Assembly: GCA_028288675.1 (NCBI GenBank)
Contig: JAQBNG010000219.1
Location: 1-64,000, forward strand
From: Flavisolibacter sp.
Lineage (GTDB): Bacteria; Bacteroidota; Bacteroidia; Chitinophagales; Chitinophagaceae
Direction of reading: 5' to 3'
Length of the DNA: 64,000 nucleotides
The notes under the pieces were generated by a model. The model saw nothing but the letters and a program-made list of their open reading frames with translations, made no database searches and was not told the DNA's origin. The position numbers and the translations under genes were made by a program. Of the stretch, positions 15,098 through 24,282 are shown piece by piece (the stretch's first letter is position 1; every line of letters starts with the position of its first letter).

Positions 15098-17794
15098 TTA
15101 AAGCACATTGTAGGCGAAGCTTACATAATACAACCCGCCGATGCTTGGGTTACCAATGCCGGTGCGGAAGTATTGATTCAGCAAATTCATAGCGCCTACC
15201 TTAAATATGGATTTTATTTTTGAAGCTTTCAGACTAACGGCGGCATCAACCGTATGAAAGCTTGGCAAATCGCCCTGGGCAAAATCACTTTCATAATACA
15301 GGCTATTTTGCCAGCGCCAGGTAATATTGGCTCCTAATATATTATTAGGACCAAAACCAGTATTCGCTAGTGCTAATTGCGTACGTAAATCAGGCGTATT
15401 AAAAGAGGCTCTGAAACCAACTGGCACATCCTTTATCTTATCAGAAGAAAGATTACCTGATACTACAAAATTCTTTGGAAGTAAATATTCCGCACTTGCT
15501 CCCCATCCATAGGTTTTTACTTCCTGAGGTGAGTTTACAACTAATGAAAAACCTAAAGAGTCAGTTAGAGATATAATTCCATTTGGGTATTGTATTACAT
15601 CGCGGCGGGTAATAAAATCTTTATACTTGCCATAGTACCCATATACATCTATCAAAAGCTTTTTCTGAATCAGGGATTTATAACCAATTTCGAAAGATTT
15701 TACTGATTCAGGCTTTACTTCTTTATAAGGAATTCGCTCCGACTTATTTACAGGATTGTACCCCGTATTTTTAATCAGGTCATACTTTTCATATAGGGCA
15801 ACATTTGATCCAAGCAAACGGCCGGAACCTACAGCCAAGTCAATCCATTGTTGTTGTGTACTTGGAAAGCGGTAAGCGGTTTGAAACGATAGCCTTATGT
15901 TATGATCCTGCGCCGCTTTGATAACAGCGGTTATACGTGGTGTAAACCGGCCTTCAAAATTTTCATTTTTATCGTAGCGGGCAGAAGCTGTAAGCTTTAA
16001 GCGATCCTTGATAACATCTCTACCTACCTGAAGGTAACCGCCATATTCATTTATCTTAATCGGCTCGCCTTTTTTATCGGCAAATAAAGTACCCTCACTG
16101 TTTAGTACATATTGCTTCCAGTTGCCACCAACAATTATTTCCGCAAAAGGTATGATACTGCTGAAGTTATATTGGCCTTCCGCCATATACAAATCGCTTT
16201 TATCCAACAGTAATCCACCACCTTGTACAATTGGCTTTTTCCGCACCGAATCGAATATTGTATTAAACTGTGCAGAGTAAGGGGCAGGGCGCCCAACGTC
16301 GGCAACAGTACGTGCTGTATTGTGGGCTTCCAAATCTGGCCTGCCTGCCTGCTTTGCATTTAAGTAGGCAAATGCATATTGCTGATACCATGTAGTACTC
16401 GGTTTCCAAGCCTCATTAAACAAACGGGTAGTTACTGTAAGGTTATGGGATTCGCCGGCATTCTCTTGTGTAGTGTAGCCGCGGATAAACCAGTTTTTTG
16501 CATTGATCTCCACTTTATACTGGCCCACTTTCAAATCTTTCAGGGAGTAACGTTCTGCACCGGTATATATGGTGTTACCGGTACCCCAGTTACCCGCAAC
16601 AATTGCCTCGATATTTGAGGATAATTTATAGTGTATAGCACCAGATAATTTAAAATTTATAGTATTTGGGTTTGCTACCTGGTTTTCAGTGTAACCTGTT
16701 CGGGATACAGGAATATTTCCTGGTAAGGTGCTTATATAACCTGCAAGAAAAGGAACAGCCCCTGCTATGCTATTAAGAACTTTTGTTCGTAAATCAACGG
16801 AGGTTTCATCACCATAAACATTGATACCATCATAGTTGGGATCTGTTTCTCTTGTGCCTGCCACGATAGAACCTGTTGTACCCAAACGCTTGTAATTACG
16901 ATAGTCGCGGGCAAGCCAATCTTTTGCCTGAATTAATTCAGAACTTATTTTAAAAGCCAAACGTTCAGATATTTTTTGTCCCCAGCGTAGCGACCAGTTG
17001 TAGTAAGGCGAAACACCACGTTCTTTATCACCTATATGCATCATACCGGTTTTTACCTGGAAAGAAAGACCCTGGTACCGAAAGGGATTTTTACTGTTGA
17101 TCAGCAATGTTCCATTCATTCCACCGGGGCCATATAAAGCTGAGGAAGCACCAGGTAAAAGTTCCATACTTTCTACATCCAACTCGGTTAAGCCGATCAC
17201 ACTTCCTACTGAAAAGTTGAGGCCTGGTGCCTGGTTGTCCATTCCATCAACTATTTGGTTGAAACGAAGGTTACCACTACCTGAAAAGCCACGGGTGGTG
17301 GGCGTTCTAAAAGTAAGTGATGACGCTACGGCATCAACACCTTTTAAATTCGTAATAATGTCGTAATAATTAGCCACCGGCGCATTACGAATAGTGGCAG
17401 CACTTACTCTTTCTATACTTACCGGCGCTTCTAAGATCCGCTCCGGTGTGCGGCTTGCAGAAATAACAACTTCCTGCCCTATGATACTGGTAGGAACAAA
17501 ATTGACAATTACAGGGGAAGCTGCAGAAGTAACGGTTACTTCTTTTGTTTCGAAGCCAATAGCAGAAAAAACAAGTGTAACAGGCAATGCAGGTACTGTT
17601 ATCCTGAAGCCCCCGGAAGCATCGGTAACGGTTCCTTGTTCGCCACCTTTTACCTTAATAGATACAGCAGCTACTCTTTCTCCGCCCCCTGTAGCAAGAA
17701 CCTGCCCGGTAATAGGAACGCTTTGTGCCCATGATGGTAATGAAGAAATAATAAGTGCAAAAAACACAGTGCAATAGCGCAAGCCTTTTCTCAT
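15098..17794 (-). CDS. TonB-dependent outer-membrane receptor
   Basis: 898 residues. Signal peptide ~1-24 (ending SWAQ). A carboxypeptidase-regulatory-like beta domain (~27-105, VPITGQVLATGGGERVAAVS, GSF-like GGFRITVPAL) precedes the plug (~118-230: VVISASRTPERILEAPVSI, NAPVANYYDIITNLKGVD, LELLPGASSALYGPGGMNG-type TonB plug motif). A large beta-barrel follows and ends in an aromatic-rich last strand (YYVSFAYNVL). It would import a bulky ligand using TonB energy. The ligand is unknown. Its downstream partner is a FAS1 lipoprotein rather than a SusD protein. Confidence 0.93.
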   Translation of the reverse strand: MRKGLRYCTVFFALIISSLPSWAQSVPITGQVLATGGGERVAAVSIKVKGGEQGTVTDASGGFRITVPALPVTLVFSAIGFETKEVTVTSAASPVIVNFVPTSIIGQEVVISASRTPERILEAPVSIERVSAATIRNAPVANYYDIITNLKGVDAVASSLTFRTPTTRGFSGSGNLRFNQIVDGMDNQAPGLNFSVGSVIGLTELDVESMELLPGASSALYGPGGMNGTLLINSKNPFRYQGLSFQVKTGMMHIGDKERGVSPYYNWSLRWGQKISERLAFKISSELIQAKDWLARDYRNYKRLGTTGSIVAGTRETDPNYDGINVYGDETSVDLRTKVLNSIAGAVPFLAGYISTLPGNIPVSRTGYTENQVANPNTINFKLSGAIHYKLSSNIEAIVAGNWGTGNTIYTGAERYSLKDLKVGQYKVEINAKNWFIRGYTTQENAGESHNLTVTTRLFNEAWKPSTTWYQQYAFAYLNAKQAGRPDLEAHNTARTVADVGRPAPYSAQFNTIFDSVRKKPIVQGGGLLLDKSDLYMAEGQYNFSSIIPFAEIIVGGNWKQYVLNSEGTLFADKKGEPIKINEYGGYLQVGRDVIKDRLKLTASARYDKNENFEGRFTPRITAVIKAAQDHNIRLSFQTAYRFPSTQQQWIDLAVGSGRLLGSNVALYEKYDLIKNTGYNPVNKSERIPYKEVKPESVKSFEIGYKSLIQKKLLIDVYGYYGKYKDFITRRDVIQYPNGIISLTDSLGFSLVVNSPQEVKTYGWGASAEYLLPKNFVVSGNLSSDKIKDVPVGFRASFNTPDLRTQLALANTGFGPNNILGANITWRWQNSLYYESDFAQGDLPSFHTVDAAVSLKASKIKSIFKVGAMNLLNQYFRTGIGNPSIGGLYYVSFAYNVL

Positions 17795-17990
17795 ATTAAA
17801 TGAAGTTTTGTTTTGGAAATTGCCTTATTGAACAAATCGTTAGAATAATAAATTATAAGGTGTATTTCTGCCGGAAAAGTAAGCATTAGATTTTTCACCG
17901 GAAAAATTAATTTACCCCAATTTGAATAACTTGTTGAATTTTACTTCATCGTTTTTTTACGGTTTATAATTCACTAAATTAGTTTAGCTC

Positions 17991-18917
17991 ATGGCACAAT
18001 TTCAGTTTCCTAACCAAACCGGTTTTTACCAGGGTAAAGTAAGAGATGTTTATACTATTGACAATACAAGGCTGGTGATGATCGCCTCAGACCGGATATC
18101 GGCTTTCGATGTTATTCTTCCCAGGCATATTCCATACAAAGGGCAAGTACTGAACAGCATAGCTGCTTATATGCTTGATAGGACAAAAGATATTTGCACA
18201 AACTGGCTGCTTATCTCTCCCACACCAAATTCATCCATTGGTTATAAATGCGAACCGTTTAAGATTGAGGTGGTGGTTCGCGGTAATTTATGTGGCCATT
18301 CCTGGCGTACTTATTCTGATGGTACAAGAATTTTATGTGGTGCCTTATTACCTGATGGTTTAAAAGAATCGGATTATTTTCCCGAACCAATTATTACACC
18401 TTCTACAAAAGCCGATACAGGGCACGATGAAGACATTTCTGAAGAAGATATTTTGCGGCAAGGGTTAGCAGCTCCCGATGAATGGGAAACCATTAAAAAA
18501 TATGCGTTGCAATTATTTGCCCGTGGGAAAGAAATGGCCTTGCAGCAGGGTTTGATTCTAGCCGATACCAAATACGAGTTTGGTAAACGCAATGGTGAAG
18601 TTGTATTGATGGATGAAATTCATACGCCAGATTCCTCACGTTATTTTTATGCAGATGGTTTTAATGAAAGGCAAGCCGCAGGTGAAAAGCAAAAACAATT
18701 AAGCAAGGAGTTTGTTCGTGAGTGGCTGATACAAAATGAGTTCATGGGCAAAGAGGGGCAAACCGTACCTGATATGGGTGATGAATGGGTGGAGACTATT
18801 TCTAATAAATATATTGAGTTGTATGAAAAATTAACCGGTGTGCCCTTTAAGCCGATGGAGATGGAGGAAGAAGAAGTGTATGGAAAAATTGTAGAGGCTT
18901 TAGGGGAGTTAAAGTAA
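17991..18917 (+). CDS. purC: Phosphoribosylaminoimidazole-succinocarboxamide synthase
   Basis: A 308-residue SAICAR synthetase, the longer form related to the fungal/plant type. Motifs are YQGKVRDVY (ATP loop, ~13-21), SDRISAFDVILPRHIPYKG, VVVRGNLCGHSWRTY and LMDEIHTPDSSRYFYAD (metal and substrate site). The enzyme condenses CAIR with aspartate using ATP in purine synthesis and is cytosolic. It is transcribed alone, divergent from the TonB receptor gene with a ~195-base A+T-rich gap; I found no clear PurR-like operator there. Confidence 0.96.
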   Translation: MAQFQFPNQTGFYQGKVRDVYTIDNTRLVMIASDRISAFDVILPRHIPYKGQVLNSIAAYMLDRTKDICTNWLLISPTPNSSIGYKCEPFKIEVVVRGNLCGHSWRTYSDGTRILCGALLPDGLKESDYFPEPIITPSTKADTGHDEDISEEDILRQGLAAPDEWETIKKYALQLFARGKEMALQQGLILADTKYEFGKRNGEVVLMDEIHTPDSSRYFYADGFNERQAAGEKQKQLSKEFVREWLIQNEFMGKEGQTVPDMGDEWVETISNKYIELYEKLTGVPFKPMEMEEEEVYGKIVEALGELK

Positions 18918-19193
18918 GTTTTCTATTGTTAGAAATGCACTGCCATTTGACGCTTTCATTTCGTCTGTATGCAGATACTTAAAGAGTTTGTAACCCCTTG
19001 GATAATGTGAAAGGCATAGTTTTCACACACTCAAACTTTCCATTGCGCAAACGGCAATACAATAGAATCCAGTTTTGAAAGTATATAAATGAGTGCAATG
19101 AAGACAATTTGGTTAAGGTAGTTTTAATAGGTTTTTATAGACGCCCTGAAAATTTAATTATATAATGTAAATTGCCGATACCAAAAATTTAAT

Positions 19194-20282
19194 GTGCTTA
19201 CCACCTTTAACTTAGTTGCTATTTCAATGTGGTGCTGGTTGCTACCATTGTTGCCTCATACCATATCAAAAAAAGCATCTTTCGCTCCTATCGCTTCAGT
19301 TCCTTCACCGGGCTTATTTGATGTTGAAGACGTGCTTGAAATAAAACTTTCCGGAAACATAAGAGCCTTATTTAATAACCGGGCAAGCGATGCGGGATAT
19401 TATCCACTATTACTTACTTACAAGGAAACTAACAGGGATGTTTCCATCCCTTTAAAAGCAAAGACAAGAGGTAATTTCCGCAGGGATAGAGATAACTGTT
19501 TGTATCCTCCCATCCTGCTCAATTTTCAAAAGGCCAGTAACAAAAAAACACTTTTCCAGGAGCAGGATAAATTGAAACTGGTAATGCCGTGCCAGGGAGA
19601 TCAATATGTAATAAAAGAATACCTTGTTTATAAACTATATAACCTCATTACTCCAAAAAGTTATCGAACCCGGTTGGCTAAAGTGAGTTTTTATGATTCC
19701 GTCAAAAAAAAGGAAGTTGGCAATTTTTTTAGCTTTTTGATAGAAGAAGATGGCCAAATGGCAAAACGTAACGAAACCCATATTTTAGAGAAGAAGATGA
19801 TTCGTGGAGAAAGTACCGAAACAGAAACATTTTTAAAAATGGCTGTTTTTCAATACATGATCGGAAATACAGATTGGTCAGTGCCCTACTTACACAATAT
19901 TCGTATACTGGCTTTTGATTCTTCCACTATACCATCAGTAGTGCCCTACGATTTTGATCACGCAGGTATTGTAGATGCGCCTTACGCACTTCCTCCGGAG
20001 CAACTGGGACTAAGGTCTACACAGGATCGCCGGTTCCGTGGCTACTGCATTACAGACATGAAAACATTCGATCAGGTAGTTGCCGTATTTAACCGGCTGC
20101 GAAAAGATATTTATAATGTATATACTTCTTGCCCCTTGATAGATAGCCGCTATGTAGCTGCAACAACAAAATTTCTAGATGGCTTTTACGATACCATCAA
20201 TGATCCCAAAAAATCAAAGGCTGCTTTTTCCTATCCTTGTCAAAAAGGGATGCAGGTAGTAATAAAAGGATTGGATAATTAA
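19194..20282 (+). CDS. Exported protein with CotH/kinase-like features, family not assigned
   Basis: 362 residues. The N-terminus (~5-25) is hydrophobic and may be a signal peptide or anchor. The body contains a basic N-lobe-like part (IPLKAKTRGNFRRDRDNCLY; YVIKEYLVYKLYNLI). A later block, YMIGNTDWSVPYLHNI followed by VVPYDFDHAGIVDAPYA, resembles the catalytic and metal-binding motifs of CotH-type protein kinases (N/D near the loop, then DFDH in place of DFG). CotH kinases phosphorylate secreted proteins in spore formers. The match is by eye and the activity is unproven. It is isolated from other genes; the ~276-base spacer before it and the ~260-base spacer after it show nothing I can name. 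Confidence 0.6.
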   Translation: MLTTFNLVAISMWCWLLPLLPHTISKKASFAPIASVPSPGLFDVEDVLEIKLSGNIRALFNNRASDAGYYPLLLTYKETNRDVSIPLKAKTRGNFRRDRDNCLYPPILLNFQKASNKKTLFQEQDKLKLVMPCQGDQYVIKEYLVYKLYNLITPKSYRTRLAKVSFYDSVKKKEVGNFFSFLIEEDGQMAKRNETHILEKKMIRGESTETETFLKMAVFQYMIGNTDWSVPYLHNIRILAFDSSTIPSVVPYDFDHAGIVDAPYALPPEQLGLRSTQDRRFRGYCITDMKTFDQVVAVFNRLRKDIYNVYTSCPLIDSRYVAATTKFLDGFYDTINDPKKSKAAFSYPCQKGMQVVIKGLDN

Positions 20283-20544
20283 AACTTGTTATAATTAGCT
20301 TCCTCCCGGTGTTTCCTAAATCATCAAGGATACACTAATATGCTTTCCACTACCAATATTCTTTTCACTGGCATTCCAACCGCCTTTGCTTATTTCAATT
20401 AATCATTGTTTTCAATCCTCAGTAAAGCATTTGGCGAACTACAAGTTGAACCTACCTTTCCAATCTATTACCCTGCTCAAGCTTTGCCAAAGCCAGCGGC
20501 GCATCAATTTAAGAAGTATAACTTGCCAATGTATCCTTGCCGAT

Positions 20545-20910
20545 TTAACGGAAAGCAAAAAACACGGCTCCCACTAATAACAAAGCAGCTATTCCATGAT
20601 TATAAGTTAGCGTTTCACCGGTAAAAAATATTCGTGCAAAAACAACAAACACCACAAGCGTTATTACTTCCTGTATCACCTTTAATTGAAAGAGCGAAAA
20701 TGGCCCGCCGTTATTTTTAAAACCGGTTTTATTAGCCGGCACCTGAAAGCAGTATTCAAAAAATGCAAGGCCCCAGCTAACTAATATGATTGTAAATAAT
20801 CCTGCCTTTTTTAACCATCCCCATTGTTCAAATTTTAAATGGCCGTACCAGGCAAGCGTCATGAAGATGTTGGAGATAATGAGTAGCCCAATGGTGAGGA
20901 ATGCTTTCAT
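20545..20910 (-). CDS. DUF486/DMT-family small membrane protein
   Basis: 121 residues from the ATG at 20910; a longer in-frame start at 20961 adds a Cys/Trp-rich stretch unlike the family. Four membrane helices are visible: LTIGLLIISNIFMTLAWYGHL, LFTIILVSWGLAFFEYCFQ, VIQEVITLVVFVVFARIFF and GIAALLLVGAVFFAF. VPANKTG and the FQLKVIQE motif are typical of DUF486 proteins, which belong to the drug/metabolite transporter superfamily but have no known substrate. It lies 59 bases after the TPR gene stop and may be co-transcribed. Confidence 0.85.
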   Translation of the reverse strand: MKAFLTIGLLIISNIFMTLAWYGHLKFEQWGWLKKAGLFTIILVSWGLAFFEYCFQVPANKTGFKNNGGPFSLFQLKVIQEVITLVVFVVFARIFFTGETLTYNHGIAALLLVGAVFFAFR

Positions 20911-20969
20911 AAAACAAAAATAGCACCTCACCCACCTCCAGCAACTCGTAGAGCGGACCACGGTAAGGG

Positions 20970-21998
20970 TTAAAACCCTCCCGGCATTTTCTTTTCTGTT
21001 TTCAAATTATTCAGGCTTGGGTCCATAGCAATTGCTTTATCGCAAAGAGCACGACCGTTATCGGTTGCGCCTTTCTTTTGATAAGCCATGCCCATCATAT
21101 AAAGCGCCTCCGCTTTTTTATTATCAATGGCTAAAATCTTATTATAAAAGGTTATGGCATCATCATACTTGCCGGCATCATAACAGGCCTCTGCAATGGC
21201 ATCAATTAAACCAATATCTGTCGGACGTTTTTCAAGGGTTTGCTTCATCATCTCCAGCCCTTCGGCAAACTTGCCGGCGTTCATATAAGCTGTTGCCAGG
21301 TTTTGCATGTATTCGCCATCTTTTTTATAGCCTTTCTCTCCTGCTTCCAGCATGTATTTCAAAGCATTTGCATTATCGTTCATGCCATAATAAACCAGGG
21401 CAAGTTCATACACATAACGGTTGTTTGTTGGTGCTAAACTGATGGCTTTTTGAAAGTAAGGAATGGCCAGCTTAAAGTTCTGCATGTTGGTATAAGCCGT
21501 GGCCATTGTATGCGGGATTTCAGCATTTGTTGGATCGTCCTTAAATGCTGCCTCCAAATATTGGATTCCTTTTCCTAAATCATCCTGCTCGTAATAAGCA
21601 CGGCCAATGTAGAAATCAACCTTTTCCGAAGCGTCTGCTTTTTTTAGCAACTGCGCATATTTTATAGCATCATCCCATTGGCGCATGTTGAAGTTAAGGT
21701 TCATTAAGTTTTTATAGGTTAATGCTGACCTGTCACCTAAACTTTCGGCCTGCGCATATTTTTCCTTTGCCTTTGCGTAAAATTTTACTTCGGTGTAGGC
21801 GGCGGCCAGTTCATTAATCACCTGTTGATTTGTCTTATTAAAGCTGTATGCTTTTTCCAACTGCTTTACTACCTCCATACGGCGACCTTTGGCTTTTTCG
21901 TCCATGCCCTTTTGAAGATAAAAAGAGGAACTGTCTGATTGTGCGAAAGAGGAAATTGCAAAGGCACACATTGCTGTGGCTAAACTGATTTTATACAT
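20970..21998 (-). CDS. Exported tetratricopeptide-repeat protein
   Basis: 342 residues from the ATG at 21998, chosen because it opens with a clean signal peptide (MYKISLATAMCAFAISSFAQ); an upstream ATG at 22097 would place this peptide internally. About seven to eight TPR units follow (for example AFKDDPTNAEIPHTMATAY, ISLAPTNNRYVYELALVYYG, ILAIDNKKAEALYMMGMAYQ), each with the small/large residue pattern of the helix pair. It is probably a periplasmic scaffold for protein contacts. No partner domain or enzyme is attached. Neighbours are the DUF486 gene downstream and glgB upstream on the same strand, about 180 bases away. Confidence 0.85.
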   Translation of the reverse strand: MYKISLATAMCAFAISSFAQSDSSSFYLQKGMDEKAKGRRMEVVKQLEKAYSFNKTNQQVINELAAAYTEVKFYAKAKEKYAQAESLGDRSALTYKNLMNLNFNMRQWDDAIKYAQLLKKADASEKVDFYIGRAYYEQDDLGKGIQYLEAAFKDDPTNAEIPHTMATAYTNMQNFKLAIPYFQKAISLAPTNNRYVYELALVYYGMNDNANALKYMLEAGEKGYKKDGEYMQNLATAYMNAGKFAEGLEMMKQTLEKRPTDIGLIDAIAEACYDAGKYDDAITFYNKILAIDNKKAEALYMMGMAYQKKGATDNGRALCDKAIAMDPSLNNLKTEKKMPGGF

Positions 21999-22181
21999 AG
22001 GATAGGTTGATGTTTTACTGCGCCAAAATAAAACGAATCTTTGAAAACATTGGTATAAACCGATGGAAATAATAAAAACAAATCCTAAAAATTTCATCCT
22101 CCATTTTTAAAAGGTTGATGGCTGAGGACGCCGCCAACTGCATCAATACAAATATTTCATTACCATTTATGTACCAACTGC

Positions 22182-24206
22182 TTACTTTAAAACAATGCCT
22201 GACAGCGGCGGCAATTTGATTACCAATGTGTAGTTATTTTCAGTTCCTGGCATTGATGTACATTCAACACTTGTATTTATATATTCCCCTGTTCCCCAAA
22301 ATTCAGTACTGTCAGAATTAAAAACTTCTTGTTTGTACTGCTTGTTTACTGTTACCTGCCAACGTGTTTTAGGAACCGGGTTCAGGTTTAAAATAACCAG
22401 CAGATCATCAGTATCCTTTTTCCCTTTACGTTTATACACAAGTACGCAATCGTCACGATGGTTCAGGTTCACCCACTCAAAGCCAAAGTGGTTAAACTGG
22501 TTTTCGTACAGCGCCGGCTCATCTTTTAATAAGTGATTTAGAGCTTTTATGCAATTCTGCATTTTGCGATGCGGCTCGAACTCAAGCAGGTGCCATTGAA
22601 GCTCCGATTTATAATTCCATTCGGATGTTTGGCCGAGTTCATTACCCATAAATAAAAGCTTGGCACCTGGGTGCGTCCACATATAGGTATACAAGGCACG
22701 CAGGTTGGCAAACTTCTGCCATTCATCGCCCGGCATCTTATACAACATGGGGCTTTTGCCATGTACAACTTCATCATGGCTAAGCGGCAGCATAAAATTT
22801 TCATCGTAGTAATACGCCATACTGAATGAAAACTTATCCTGGTGCGCAGAGCGAAAGAAGGGATCTATTTTAAAGTAATTCAGCGTGTCGTGCATCCATC
22901 CCATCATCCACTTCATACCAAAGCCTAAGCCACCTGCAAATGTAGGATTCGTGATACCAGGCCAATCAGTAGATTCTTCGGCAATGGTTTGCACATCCGG
23001 GAAATCACGATAAATAGTTTCATTCAGATCTTTGATAAAAGCAATGGCTTCTATATTGCCATTGCTGCCAAACTCATTGAGATCCCACTCCCCTTCTTTG
23101 CGTGAGTAATCTAACCGCAAAATAGATGAAACTGCATCTACCCTAATACCATCTATGTGAAAAAGAGCAAACCAAAAATGGGCGCTGCTGATCAAAAAAG
23201 ATTTGACCTCTCCCCTTTTATAATTGAATATATAAGAATTCCAATCGGGATGAAAGCCTTTGCGCATATCAGCATACTCATAGGTATGCGTGCCATCAAA
23301 CATATACAAGCCATGGGCATCGTACGGAAAATGCGAAGGCACCCAATCGAGAATAACGCCAATATCTGCCTGGTGTAATTTATCAATCATACGCATGAAA
23401 CCTTCAGGTTCGCCAAAACGGGAAGTAGGTGCAAAAAAGCCGGTGCATTGGTAGCCCCAGCTTCCATCAAAAGGATGCTCCATTACAGGCATAAACTCAA
23501 CATGGGTAAAGCCCAGGTTTTTTATATAAGGTACAAGGCGCTCTGTAATTTGTTCGTACGTATTATAGGTTTCTTCATCGGCAGCATTGGGCCGCATCCA
23601 GCTTGCCAGGTGCAGTTCATACACACTCCATGGAGCATCCAGTGCATTTTTAGCTTTACGCTTTTGCATCCACTCTTCATCATTCCAATGATAATGGAGG
23701 TTCCAGGTAATGGTTGATGTTGCAGGACGCTTCTCCCAGTAAGAAGCGAATGGATCGCCTTTTACGGTGATCCTTCCAAGAAAGCCGGTTATGTGATACT
23801 TATATAATTCGCCCATTGCCACGCCGGGAACAAAGCCTTCCCAAATGCCGCTGTTATCCCAACGCGGCTGAAGCTGATGCGCAGTAGCATCCCAATTATT
23901 AAAATTACCGATGACCGACACCTGTGTAGCATTTGGCGCCCAAACACAGAAATAAAATCCATCACGGTCTAACACCGACATGCGTTTGGAACCGAACTTT
24001 TTGTATAGTGAATAATTGGTTCCTGCCTGGAAAGTTTTTACATCATCATCATATAAAATCGAATAATTCCAAACAGGCAGCGATGTATCAACAAAATTTT
24101 TATCCTCATACCGCTCTGTAACTACCGCTATTGCATCACCTTCTTTTACATTCATCGCTTTAGGTGATTTCTCTGTGGATTTAAATTCTTCCTGCATCAT
24201 AGACAC
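22182..24206 (-). CDS. glgB: 1,4-alpha-glucan branching enzyme
   Basis: A 674-residue GH13_9 enzyme. An N-terminal CBM48 (~65-165: DGFYFCVWAPNATQVSVIGNFNNW) is followed by a TIM barrel with nucleophile Asp357 in IDGIRVDAVSS, acid/base Glu410 in IAEESTDWPG and the third Asp in LPLSHDEVVHGK, then a C-terminal beta domain. It cuts alpha-1,4 chains and re-attaches them as alpha-1,6 branches in glycogen synthesis. It is slightly shorter than enteric GlgB (no second N-terminal module). The glgC/glgA genes lie about 7-10 kb away on the same strand. It is divergent from the OMP gene with a 76-base gap. Confidence 0.96.
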   Translation of the reverse strand: MSMMQEEFKSTEKSPKAMNVKEGDAIAVVTERYEDKNFVDTSLPVWNYSILYDDDVKTFQAGTNYSLYKKFGSKRMSVLDRDGFYFCVWAPNATQVSVIGNFNNWDATAHQLQPRWDNSGIWEGFVPGVAMGELYKYHITGFLGRITVKGDPFASYWEKRPATSTITWNLHYHWNDEEWMQKRKAKNALDAPWSVYELHLASWMRPNAADEETYNTYEQITERLVPYIKNLGFTHVEFMPVMEHPFDGSWGYQCTGFFAPTSRFGEPEGFMRMIDKLHQADIGVILDWVPSHFPYDAHGLYMFDGTHTYEYADMRKGFHPDWNSYIFNYKRGEVKSFLISSAHFWFALFHIDGIRVDAVSSILRLDYSRKEGEWDLNEFGSNGNIEAIAFIKDLNETIYRDFPDVQTIAEESTDWPGITNPTFAGGLGFGMKWMMGWMHDTLNYFKIDPFFRSAHQDKFSFSMAYYYDENFMLPLSHDEVVHGKSPMLYKMPGDEWQKFANLRALYTYMWTHPGAKLLFMGNELGQTSEWNYKSELQWHLLEFEPHRKMQNCIKALNHLLKDEPALYENQFNHFGFEWVNLNHRDDCVLVYKRKGKKDTDDLLVILNLNPVPKTRWQVTVNKQYKQEVFNSDSTEFWGTGEYINTSVECTSMPGTENNYTLVIKLPPLSGIVLK

Positions 24207-24282
24207 TTATTTTTACCATTCACGTAAAGTTAACAACACCAAAAGTCTTTGCTCCTTAAATTGTTCATCCAACTACCAACAT

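Noticed and set aside
17394-17777. 127-codon plus-strand frame opposite the TonB receptor signal and plug
   Set aside because: Antisense shadow, Thr/Val-rich, no start signals or domain.
20283-20544. Possible gene remnant on the minus strand (fragment ISKGGWNASEKNIGSGKHIS)
   Set aside because: Only a short stretch is open, and no family could be assigned.
21032-21442. 136-codon plus-strand frame opposite the TPR gene
   Set aside because: Mirror of repeated TPR helices; His/Tyr/Cys-rich composition is not credible.
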